DNA from: Mycetocola reblochoni REB411
Lineage (GTDB): Bacteria; Actinomycetota; Actinomycetes; Actinomycetales; Microbacteriaceae
Direction of reading: 5' to 3'
DNA length: 64,000 bases
NCBI RefSeq assembly: GCF_900163835.1
Contig: NZ_FUKR01000056.1
Coordinates: forward strand, 1 to 64,000
Of the stretch, positions 57,885 through 64,000 are shown one piece after another. Within the stretch, counting starts at the first letter, position 1, and every line of letters begins with the position of its first letter. Made by a program: the position numbers and the translations under genes. The notes under the pieces are model-generated. The model was given only the letters and a program-made list of their open reading frames with translations. It ran no database searches and had not been told where the DNA came from.

Positions 57885-58799
57885 TCAGCCGACGCTGAGG
57901 ATGGTCGGCTCGGCGTCCTCGCTTGACTCGAGCTTCCACCGGGCGGCGAGCTCCTGCTGGATCCCCTCCGACTGGATCTGGGCGATGGCGGCGGCGACGG
58001 CATCACGGAAGGCATGCTCGCCCTGCGGGATGCCGATGCCGATCTCGTAGTCGAGCATGACCGTCTCCGCGGAGTCGAGGTCGTCGGGGTGCTCCGCGAT
58101 GTAGCGCATCACGGTGTTGATGTCGTTCATGTAGCTGTCCGCCCGTCCCGAGAGGATGGCCTGCACGCAGTCGGCGCTGGAGTCGAACAGGCTCACGGTC
58201 GGCGCGTCCAACCCCGCGGCCTCACAATCGGGGCCGACGGCCTCAACGAGGGGGACCTCCACGTAGCCCTTGTTCAGCGCCACGGTCGTGCCGCAGAGCG
58301 ACGTGTCGATACCGGTTAGCTTCTTCGGGTTGCCGGAGGCGACGAGGATGCCGTCGAAGACCTTCGAGTAGCTGACGAAGTCGACGCCGCCCGCGGCCCG
58401 TTCCTCGGTCGCGTAGAGGTTGGAGACGATCCAGTCGGCCTGGCCGCTGGAGACGGTGGGGATTAGCTCGGCGAATCCGACGGGGACGTAGTCGACGTTG
58501 AAGCCGAGGCATGCGCCGATGGCGTTGCCGAGGTCGATGTCGAAGCCCTCGTAGCTGTTCGGGTCGTCGGCGCTGATGGTCTCGTACCCGGGGGTGTGCG
58601 GGTTGAGGGCGTTGGTCTTGGTCTGGCCGACGAGGTCGGGGTTCTCCTCGCGGAGCTGGCTGCAGGTTTCGCCCGCGGCGAGTTCGGCCCACTCGTCCGT
58701 GGGCGATGCGGTCGGGGTCGTGGGGCTGCTGCAGGCGCTGAGCGCGAGGATCAGTGCGGAGCCGGTTGCGGCGATGCCGAGGGTGCGTGTGCGCGTCAC
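57885..58799 (-). CDS. Amino-acid-type ABC transporter substrate-binding lipoprotein (family 3)
   Basis: 304 residues; lipobox ILALSAC with Cys 23. Family-3 features: YEGFDIDLGNAIGACLGFNV, ELIPTVSSGQADWIVSNLYA, TEERAAGGVDFVSYSKVF and VALNKGYVEVPLVEAV. Four cysteines in the mature part could form disulfides. First gene of the amide-utilisation operon, so its ligand may be an amidated or N-acylated amino-acid-like compound. GTG start after AAGGACACCATC. Divergent from the FadR-type regulator. Confidence 0.9.
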   Translation of the reverse strand: MTRTRTLGIAATGSALILALSACSSPTTPTASPTDEWAELAAGETCSQLREENPDLVGQTKTNALNPHTPGYETISADDPNSYEGFDIDLGNAIGACLGFNVDYVPVGFAELIPTVSSGQADWIVSNLYATEERAAGGVDFVSYSKVFDGILVASGNPKKLTGIDTSLCGTTVALNKGYVEVPLVEAVGPDCEAAGLDAPTVSLFDSSADCVQAILSGRADSYMNDINTVMRYIAEHPDDLDSAETVMLDYEIGIGIPQGEHAFRDAVAAAIAQIQSEGIQQELAARWKLESSEDAEPTILSVG

Positions 58800-58876
58800 G
58801 ATGGTGTCCTTCGTTTGGGAGGGGCGGGGCGGGGTGAGCGCGTCCGGTCATGGAGCGGATGGACACGAGTTGGTCG

Positions 58877-58904
58877 ATTGGTCCGACCAATTGACGTCAG
58901 GTTA
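58877..58904 (-). promoter_or_regulatory. Operator and -10 of the amide-utilisation operon
   Basis: ATTGGTCCGACCAAT (58877-58891) is a perfect 15-nt palindrome containing TGGTnnGACCA, the FadR-type operator form. On the minus strand it lies 7 nt downstream of a TAACCT -10 (forward 58899-58904), where a bound repressor would block transcription. Confidence 0.7.
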
Positions 58905-58995
58905 TGCGTGAAGAAAACGTCGTCGTCGTCGTTTCGATGACTTGTAATTGCGTCTTTACACAGGGGAAACACGCGCCGTCGTTCATGCGGTGTTT

Positions 58996-59028
58996 TGGTC
59001 CGACCAGAGCGGTCGGCGCTGCTAGCCT
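58996..59028 (+). promoter_or_regulatory. Second FadR-type operator and -10 of the regulator gene
   Basis: TGGTCCGACCA (58996-59006) repeats the core of the first operator and lies just upstream of TAGCCT (59023-59028), a -10 for the regulator gene starting at 59055. Autoregulation is likely. Confidence 0.65.
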
Positions 59029-59054
59029 GAACGCACACACCGGAAGGAGGTGGC

Positions 59055-59777
59055 ATGACCGCCCTGATCCCCCCGCTGCCGCGACGCACCGACAAGGAGT
59101 CCGTCGCCGTCACGGCCCACCTGGAACGCCTCATCGCGACCGGTGCCGTCGCCCCGGGGGAACGGCTGCCGGCAGAGCGTGCCCTGGCCGAGCAGCTATC
59201 CGTGTCGCGCACCACCCTGCGCGAGGCCATGCACGAGCTGGAGAACAGGCGGCTCATCGAACGGACGAGGGGGAGGGGCACCCGGGTGCGGGAGCTCGGC
59301 GACCGCGAGCGCGACCTCGACGCCCTCGTCGCCGCGGCAGGGCGGCACGACGACGTGGCCGAGCTCCGCTTCGCGGTGGAACCGCTTCTGGCCCGTCTCG
59401 CTGCCCAGCGCGCCACGAGCGCCTCCATCGTCGCGCTCGAGGAGCTCGTCGCCGCCTCAGGGGGGCCGATCACCGCGGCCCGTTCGCTCGAGCTGGACAC
59501 CACCTTCCACCAGACGCTCGCGAGCGCCGCGGGGAACCCCCTGCTCAGCGAGCTGCAACGGCTCGTCGTGGACTGGACCACGCCGCTGCGCCGCGACTCC
59601 CACGCCCACCGGACCGGAAGGACCATGTCGGCCAGGGGGCATGAGGCGATCCTCGTCGCGGTACGCTCCGGCGACCCGGACGCCGCACAGCGGGCGATGG
59701 AGCGCCACCTCGTCGAGGTGGGCGAGGCCATCGCCACCGAGCGCGATCGCCGCGCGGGGAACGAGGCCGCTCGATGA
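59055..59777 (+). CDS. FadR-subfamily GntR transcriptional regulator (FCD domain)
   Basis: 240 residues. Winged helix with PAERALAEQLSVSRTTLREA and ENRRLIERTRGRGTRV, followed by a helical FCD effector domain (about 90-225) with the metal-site residues in DTTFHQTLASAAGN and ARGHEAILVAVRSGD. Predicted repressor of the divergent amide operon through the TGGTCCGACCA sites. ATG after a strong GGAAGGAGG. Overlaps the next gene by 4 nt. Confidence 0.92.
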   Translation: MTALIPPLPRRTDKESVAVTAHLERLIATGAVAPGERLPAERALAEQLSVSRTTLREAMHELENRRLIERTRGRGTRVRELGDRERDLDALVAAAGRHDDVAELRFAVEPLLARLAAQRATSASIVALEELVAASGGPITAARSLELDTTFHQTLASAAGNPLLSELQRLVVDWTTPLRRDSHAHRTGRTMSARGHEAILVAVRSGDPDAAQRAMERHLVEVGEAIATERDRRAGNEAAR

Positions 59778-60439
59778 CCCGCCTCCGCCGCGACGTCACC
59801 GGCCTGCTGATCCTGACCTTCGCCACCGGACTGCTCGACGCGGTCAGCTACCTCGCTCTTGATCGGGTGTTCACCGGGAACATGACCGGCAACGTGCTCT
59901 TCGTCGGCTTCGCGCTCACCGGCGTCGACGACATCCCCCTGCTGAACAACCTCGTCGCCCTCGGCGGCTTCGTGCTCGGCTCGATCGTCAGCGGGCGCAT
60001 CGTGCCGAGGGGCAGGGCGGACGACCTCGGCGGCCGGGCGCAGGCGACCCTGCTCGGCTGTGCGGCCGTGATCGGCGCCGTCGCGCTCGTCTGGCTGCTC
60101 GTCGGCACCGGCGTCCACGTCGTCGAGCTCGGCATGACCGGCGCGCTTGCCGCGGCGATGGGCGCGCAGGTGTCCGCCGTGAAGCCGCTGGGCAACAGCG
60201 ACATCACCACGATCGTCGTGACGAACACGCTCGCCAACCTCGCCAGGGACGGCCGCCTCGCCGGAGGGCGCGGTCAGGCCTGGGTGCAGCGCGGCGCGGC
60301 CGTGCTCAGCATGGGGGCGGGGGCTGCGGCCGGCTCGGTGCTGCTCACGGCGGGCGGAGGACCGCTCGCCGTCGGGGTCGCCTGCCTGCTCGTCGCCCTC
60401 GTCGTCCCGCTGCTGCGCCTGCGCCCCGGCACGGTGTGA
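59774..60439 (+). CDS. YoaK family (DUF1275) membrane protein
   Basis: 221 residues, about six membrane helices: LLILTFATGLLDAVSYLAL, the conserved RVFTGNMTGNVLFVGFALTG, LVALGGFVLGSIVSGRI, and a second-half GMTGALAAAMGAQVSAVK with DITTIVVTNTLANLARD. Function unknown. Translationally coupled to the FadR-type gene (ATGA overlap), so possibly part of the same physiological response. Confidence 0.88.
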   Translation: MTRLRRDVTGLLILTFATGLLDAVSYLALDRVFTGNMTGNVLFVGFALTGVDDIPLLNNLVALGGFVLGSIVSGRIVPRGRADDLGGRAQATLLGCAAVIGAVALVWLLVGTGVHVVELGMTGALAAAMGAQVSAVKPLGNSDITTIVVTNTLANLARDGRLAGGRGQAWVQRGAAVLSMGAGAAAGSVLLTAGGGPLAVGVACLLVALVVPLLRLRPGTV

Positions 60440-60453
60440 CCCGGCGAACGCAC

Positions 60454-60459
60454 TAGGCT
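60454..60459 (+). promoter_or_regulatory. -10 element TAGGCT upstream of the amino-acid permease gene
   Basis: TAGGCT 43 nt before the GTG at 60502; the start codon has GGAGGGAGG upstream, so a leader of about 36 nt is expected. Confidence 0.5.
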
Positions 60460-60501
60460 CGCTCCGGGCCGCGAGGTGCGCGGCGGAGGGAGGCCCGAGC
60501 G

Positions 60502-62055
60502 GTGTCAGGCGGTACGCGCCCCGGCGCGGGGACCCGGATCGACGGGCCACGCCCCGACGGCGGCGCGCAGGGGATCGGCGGGACGCAGCGGCGCGTGCTC
60601 ACCGCCAGGCACGTGCGATTCATGGCGCTCGGCGCCGCGGTCGGCACCGGGCTCTTCTACGGCTCGGCTCAGGCCATCCAGACGGCGGGGCCCGCGGTCC
60701 TGCTCGCCTACCTCATCGGCGGTGCGGCGGTGTTCGTGATCATGCGGGCCCTCGGCGAGATGGCCGTCAGGCACCCGGTGTCGGGCTCGTTCGGCCAGTA
60801 CGCGGCCCGCTACCTCGGCCCCCTCGCCGGCTTCACCACGGGCTGGACCTATACCTTCGAGATGATCGTCGTCGCCATCGCTGACGTCACCGCCTTCGGC
60901 GTCTACATGGGGTTCTGGTTCCCCGACGTGGCGCGCTGGGTGTGGATCGTCGCGGCGATCCTGCTGCTGGGCGCGCTCAACCTCGTGACCGCCCGGGTGT
61001 TCGGCGAGCTGGAGTTCTGGTTCGCGCTGGTGAAGGTCGCCGCGATCGTCGCGATGATCGTCGGAGGAGCCGCGATCGTCGTCTTCGGCTTCGCCACCGC
61101 CTCTCCGGGAGCCGCCGGGCTGGACACCCTGCTGGGCAGCGGCGGCTTCGCCCCGCACGGCGTGCTCGGCGTCGTCGCGAGCTTCGCGATCGTCATGTTC
61201 GCGTTCGGGGGCATCGAGGTGATCGGCATCACCGCGGGGGAGTCGGAGGACCCCCGCCGGGTGATCCCGCGCGCGATCAACACCGTGCCCGTCCGAATCC
61301 TGCTGTTCTACGTGCTCACGCTCGCCGTCATCATGATGATCGTGCCCTGGGACCGGATCGGGGTCGGCGAGAGCCCCTTCGTCACGATCTTCAGCGAGCT
61401 CGGCATCCCCGCGGCGGCGCACATCCTCAACGCGGTCGTCATCACGGCGGCGCTCTCCGCGATCAACTCGGACATCTTCGGGGCGGGGCGCATGATGTTC
61501 GGCCTCGCCGCGCAGGGCCACGCGCCGCGCGCGTTCATGCGGCTGAGCCGTTCGGGGGTGCCGTGGCTGACCGTCGGCGTGATGATGTCGGCGCTCGCCG
61601 TCGGCGCCCTCGTCAACGCGCTGCTGCCGGAGGACGTCTTCGCCGTGGTCGCCTCGATCGCGACCTTCGCGACCGTGTGGACGTGGGTGATGATCCTGCT
61701 CACCCACGCCGCCATGCGCCGGGAGCTGCGTCGGGCCGGGGCACCCGCTCCCGCGTTCGCCGTCCCCGGGTGGCCGTGGCTGCCCGCGCTGACGCTTGCC
61801 TTCGTGCTCGGCGTGCTCGTCGTGATCGCGGTGCTCCCTGAGACGCGGATCGCGCTCGTCGTCGGGGTCTCGTGGCTGCTCGGCCTGCTGCTCGCCTACC
61901 GGTTCCTGGTCCGGCCCGAGGGCAAAACCCGGCCGGTGCTCCCTACCGGTGACGGCCAGGACGACGCCGATGCGGACAACGGCAACGGCAACGGCAACGG
62001 CAATGGCAACGGCAACGGCGGCGGGAGTGCTGACGCGGTCGCACCCGCTCCCTGA
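60502..62055 (+). CDS. Amino acid permease (APC superfamily, AAT family)
   Basis: 517 residues, 12 transmembrane helices. Signature near the N-terminus: [20 protein letters not shown], then [20 protein letters not shown] and [20 protein letters not shown], which resemble AnsP/CycA/GABA permeases. About 40 residues precede the first helix. The C-terminal about 40 residues are a hydrophilic tail with a run of Asn-Gly pairs encoded by a 6-bp repeat. Substrate not predictable. GTG start after GGAGGGAGG. Confidence 0.91.
   Translation: MSGGTRPGAGTRIDGPRPDGGAQGIGGTQRRVLTARHVRFMALGAAVGTGLFYGSAQAIQTAGPAVLLAYLIGGAAVFVIMRALGEMAVRHPVSGSFGQYAARYLGPLAGFTTGWTYTFEMIVVAIADVTAFGVYMGFWFPDVARWVWIVAAILLLGALNLVTARVFGELEFWFALVKVAAIVAMIVGGAAIVVFGFATASPGAAGLDTLLGSGGFAPHGVLGVVASFAIVMFAFGGIEVIGITAGESEDPRRVIPRAINTVPVRILLFYVLTLAVIMMIVPWDRIGVGESPFVTIFSELGIPAAAHILNAVVITAALSAINSDIFGAGRMMFGLAAQGHAPRAFMRLSRSGVPWLTVGVMMSALAVGALVNALLPEDVFAVVASIATFATVWTWVMILLTHAAMRRELRRAGAPAPAFAVPGWPWLPALTLAFVLGVLVVIAVLPETRIALVVGVSWLLGLLLAYRFLVRPEGKTRPVLPTGDGQDDADADNGNGNGNGNGNGNGGGSADAVAPAP
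61978..62019 (+). repeat. Hexanucleotide tandem repeat AACGGC in the permease C-tail
   Basis: Seven units of AACGGC (one is AATGGC) encode Asn-Gly pairs. In-frame slippage would change tail length without disrupting the reading frame. Confidence 0.8.
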
Positions 62056-62065
62056 CAACCGCAAC

Positions 62066-62094
62066 GGCGGCCGCGGCGATGCGCCGCGACCGCC
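62066..62094. terminator. Bidirectional terminator between the permease and ABC exporter genes
   Basis: 13-bp stem with one mismatch (62066-62078 with 62082-62094) and loop ATG, placed between convergent stop codons. Confidence 0.7.
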
Positions 62095-62115
62095 GTCCAG
62101 CCCCGGGTGCCCCCG

Positions 62116-62796
62116 TCAGGCCGCGGTGATGTCCTGCACGTGACCGCCCGCGAGCCGCAGCCGGCGCTGAGCCCGCCGGGCGACCGCGGAGTCGTGGGTG
62201 ACCAGGATCATCGTCAGACCCCGGTCCTTCCACTGCGACTCCAGCAACGCCATGATCTCGTCGCGCGTGTGCTCGTCCAGGTTGCCCGTCGGCTCGTCCG
62301 CCAGCAGCACGGTCGGACGCTTGACCAGCGCGCGCGCGATCGCGACGCGCTGCTGCTGTCCGCCGGAGAGCTCCGAGGGCAGGTGGTCGGTGCGCTCGCC
62401 CAGCCCGACCGACTCCAGCGCCTCGCGGGCACGCTGCCGACGCTCGTCGGCCGCCACATGCTGCGGCACGAGGGCGGTCTCGACGTTCTCCTGCGCGGTG
62501 AGCGTGGGAATCAGGTTGAATCCCTGGAACACGAAGCCGATGTCGTCGGCACGCAGCCGGCCCAGCTCCCGCTCCTTGAGCGTGGCGATGTCCGTGCCGC
62601 CGAGGCTCAGCGAACCGCTCGTCGGCCGGTCCAGCGCGCCCAGCAGCTGCAGCAGGGTCGACTTGCCTCCGCCGGTCGGACCCTGGATGCTGACGAACTC
62701 GCCGTCGGGGATGGTGATGCTGACGGAGTCGAGCGCGGTGACCCGCGCCTGTCGCTTGCCGGTGTATGTCTTCGTCAGGTCGGTGAGGGTGTACAT
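62116..62796 (-). CDS. MacB/LolD-type ABC transporter ATP-binding protein
   Basis: 226 residues. Walker A GPTGGGKSTLLQ, Q-loop FVFQGFNLIPTLTAQENV, signature [16 protein letters not shown], Walker B VLLADEPTGNLD, H-loop VTHDSAV. This subfamily works with FtsX-like permeases to move molecules out of or along the membrane by mechanotransmission. The upstream permease gene (39 nt away) is the partner. ATG at 62796. Confidence 0.93.
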   Translation of the reverse strand: MYTLTDLTKTYTGKRQARVTALDSVSITIPDGEFVSIQGPTGGGKSTLLQLLGALDRPTSGSLSLGGTDIATLKERELGRLRADDIGFVFQGFNLIPTLTAQENVETALVPQHVAADERRQRAREALESVGLGERTDHLPSELSGGQQQRVAIARALVKRPTVLLADEPTGNLDEHTRDEIMALLESQWKDRGLTMILVTHDSAVARRAQRRLRLAGGHVQDITAA

Positions 62797-62835
62797 GGTG
62801 TCTCGTTTCTCTGGGGGAGTCGGATGCGTGCCGGG

Positions 62836-64000
62836 TCAGGAGAGGGAGCCGAGCGCCGCCGCGGGCCGGAGCTTCGCGGCACGCCAGCCGCCGATCGCGC
62901 CGGCGAGCAGGCCACCCGCGACCGCCACCGCGATGGCGATGAGGATGACGCTGGGCGTGAACGGTGCGGTCAGGGTGACGGCGGTGTCCGCCGTCTGGCC
63001 CATGCCTGCGCCTCCGAATCCGCCGCCACCGCCGGGGCCGCCCTGCATCATTCCGCCCGCGTTCTCGGTGGTGCTGCTTCCGCCGACGCTCGGGGCGATC
63101 GCCGTCACCGTGAGCATCGCGGCGGCACCGATGATGAGGCCGATCACGGCTCCCAGGAGCGACTGCACCAGCGACTCACCGGCGACCTGCCCGACGATGC
63201 GTCGGTTCGACCAGCCGATCGCCTTGAGCGTTCCGAACTCACGCGTGCGACGGGTGACCCCTGACACGGTGAACAGGATCGCCAGGATGAACGCGGCGGC
63301 CAGCACGATGACGCTCAGCCAGGTACCCAGGCTGGTGACGAGCGCGCTCGCCGAGCTCAGCGACCCCGAGACGGAGCTGGCGAGCTCCTCCTGCGTGTTG
63401 ACCGTGGTGTCGGGCAGGGCCTCGCCGATGTCGTCGGCGACCTGCGTGATCGCGGAGGAGCTGGCGGCCTGCACCTGGATGGTGGAGATCTGCTCGTCGA
63501 GCCCGGAGATCGTCTGGGCGGTGTCCAGCGGGAGGTACACGTTCGCGGCCGACTCGTCTGTCCCGGTCGAGGTCACCGTGCCGACCACGCTCACCTCGGT
63601 GTCGCCGACCGTCAGGGTGTCGCCGACGGCGATCTCCGCGGTGGTGGCGTAGTCGCTGTCGACGACCGCGGTGTTCTGGCCCGCGTCGTCAGCGGTGAGC
63701 AGGCGACCGTCGGCGAGGGTGACGGAGCTGAGCGGTCCGATGTCACTGACCGACGGGTCGACGCCGAGCACGGTGAACGAGTCGACGGAGAAGCTGCTGC
63801 CGCCCGCGCCGTCGGGTCCGCCCTGGGGAGGGGTTCCGCCGCCCTGGCCCTCGGCGCTGCCCTGCTCCTGCTGGTCCTCGCTCATCTGGGGGATCTCGCC
63901 GTCGAAGCTGGTGTTCGTCAGGGCGAGGGTCGCCGTCGCCGAGGAGACGTTGTCGACCCCGAGCACGGTGGTCAGCGCGTCGGCGCTGAACGTCTCGGTG
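62836..64000 (-). CDS. MacB-type ABC transporter permease, FtsX-like (N-terminus outside window)
   Basis: C-terminal about 388 residues of the permease; the frame stays open to the right edge. The periplasmic MacB_PCD-like domain includes PLSSVTLADGRLLTADDAGQ and AVVDSDYATTAEIAVGDTL; the FtsX core has WLSVIVLAAAFILAILFTVS, the cytosolic TRRTREFGTLKAIGWSNRRI loop, then two more helices ending LRPAAALGSLS. Two Gly/Gln-rich inserts (near [14 protein letters not shown] and [13 protein letters not shown]) sit in extracytoplasmic regions. Substrate unknown. Confidence 0.9.
   Translation of the reverse strand, partial: TETFSADALTTVLGVDNVSSATATLALTNTSFDGEIPQMSEDQQEQGSAEGQGGGTPPQGGPDGAGGSSFSVDSFTVLGVDPSVSDIGPLSSVTLADGRLLTADDAGQNTAVVDSDYATTAEIAVGDTLTVGDTEVSVVGTVTSTGTDESAANVYLPLDTAQTISGLDEQISTIQVQAASSSAITQVADDIGEALPDTTVNTQEELASSVSGSLSSASALVTSLGTWLSVIVLAAAFILAILFTVSGVTRRTREFGTLKAIGWSNRRIVGQVAGESLVQSLLGAVIGLIIGAAAMLTVTAIAPSVGGSSTTENAGGMMQGGPGGGGGFGGAGMGQTADTAVTLTAPFTPSVILIAIAVAVAGGLLAGAIGGWRAAKLRPAAALGSLS

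Noticed and set aside
62836-64000. Gly-rich segments of the exporter permease as a frameshift artefact
   Set aside because: The frame is continuous with recognisable MacB/FtsX blocks on both sides, and the segments fall in extracytoplasmic loops where inserts are tolerated.

Overview
The window is a chromosomal segment of a high-GC Gram-positive bacterium (Actinobacteria, most likely order Micrococcales, perhaps Microbacteriaceae). The pointers are very high GC with C/G-ending codons, many GTG starts, actinobacterial TANNNT -10 elements placed 6-7 nt before start codons (leaderless mRNAs), a long acidic N-terminal extension on NusG, an LPXTG-anchored surface protein, an Rpf-type muralytic protein, and the actinobacterial gene neighbourhood MaoC-MaoC-murB ... 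aspC ... tRNA-Trp-secE-nusG-rplK-rplA. The genus is inference only.

Layout. 1-3412: 3' part of a sortase-anchored repeat protein. 3.5-10.1 kb: inositol-phosphatase-like enzyme, dTDP-glucose dehydratase, Zn-alcohol dehydrogenase, tRNA-Thr and tRNA-Met, fatty-acid desaturase, acetyltransferase, luciferase-like monooxygenase. 10.1-14.9 kb: two MaoC-type dehydratases, murB, flavohemoprotein, aspartate aminotransferase. 15-34.4 kb: an accessory block between conserved core genes, with an orphan binding lipoprotein, a small secreted protein, a siderophore-binding lipoprotein behind a DtxR-like box, CopC and a membrane partner, a DUF2207 protein, a tyrosine phosphatase, a CitAB/DcuSR-type two-component system divergent from dctA, an Rpf-LysM protein with a long structured leader, gdhA, and a complete siderophore ABC importer with an enterochelin-esterase-like enzyme. 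34.5-37.3 kb: tRNA-Trp, secE, nusG, rplK, rplA.

37.4-52 kb: phosphoesterase, quinone-reductase-like enzyme, a tandem-domain protein of unknown function, an Lrp/AsnC regulator divergent from a five-gene dipeptide-type ABC importer, an orphan YqaJ-like nuclease, and a ROK repressor divergent from a four-gene operon of two TIM-barrel isomerases and two Gfo/Idh/MocA dehydrogenases (sugar, inositol or 3-keto-glycoside catabolism). 52.0-52.2 kb holds a strong promoter and a foldable RNA with no gene behind it. 52.3-54.6 kb: MFS drug exporter plus MarR regulator with paired operators. 54.7-60.4 kb: an amide-utilisation operon (binding protein, fused permease-ATPase, RidA, formamidase) divergent from a FadR-type regulator, with palindromic operators between them. 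60.5-64 kb: amino-acid permease and a MacB-type ABC exporter whose permease runs off the window.

No insertion sequences, prophage modules, CRISPR arrays or rRNA were seen. The most interesting unexplained items are the structured leader of the Rpf gene, the orphan structured transcript near 52.1 kb, the tandem-domain protein at 39.4 kb, the lone YqaJ nuclease, and the mosaic repeat array at the left edge.
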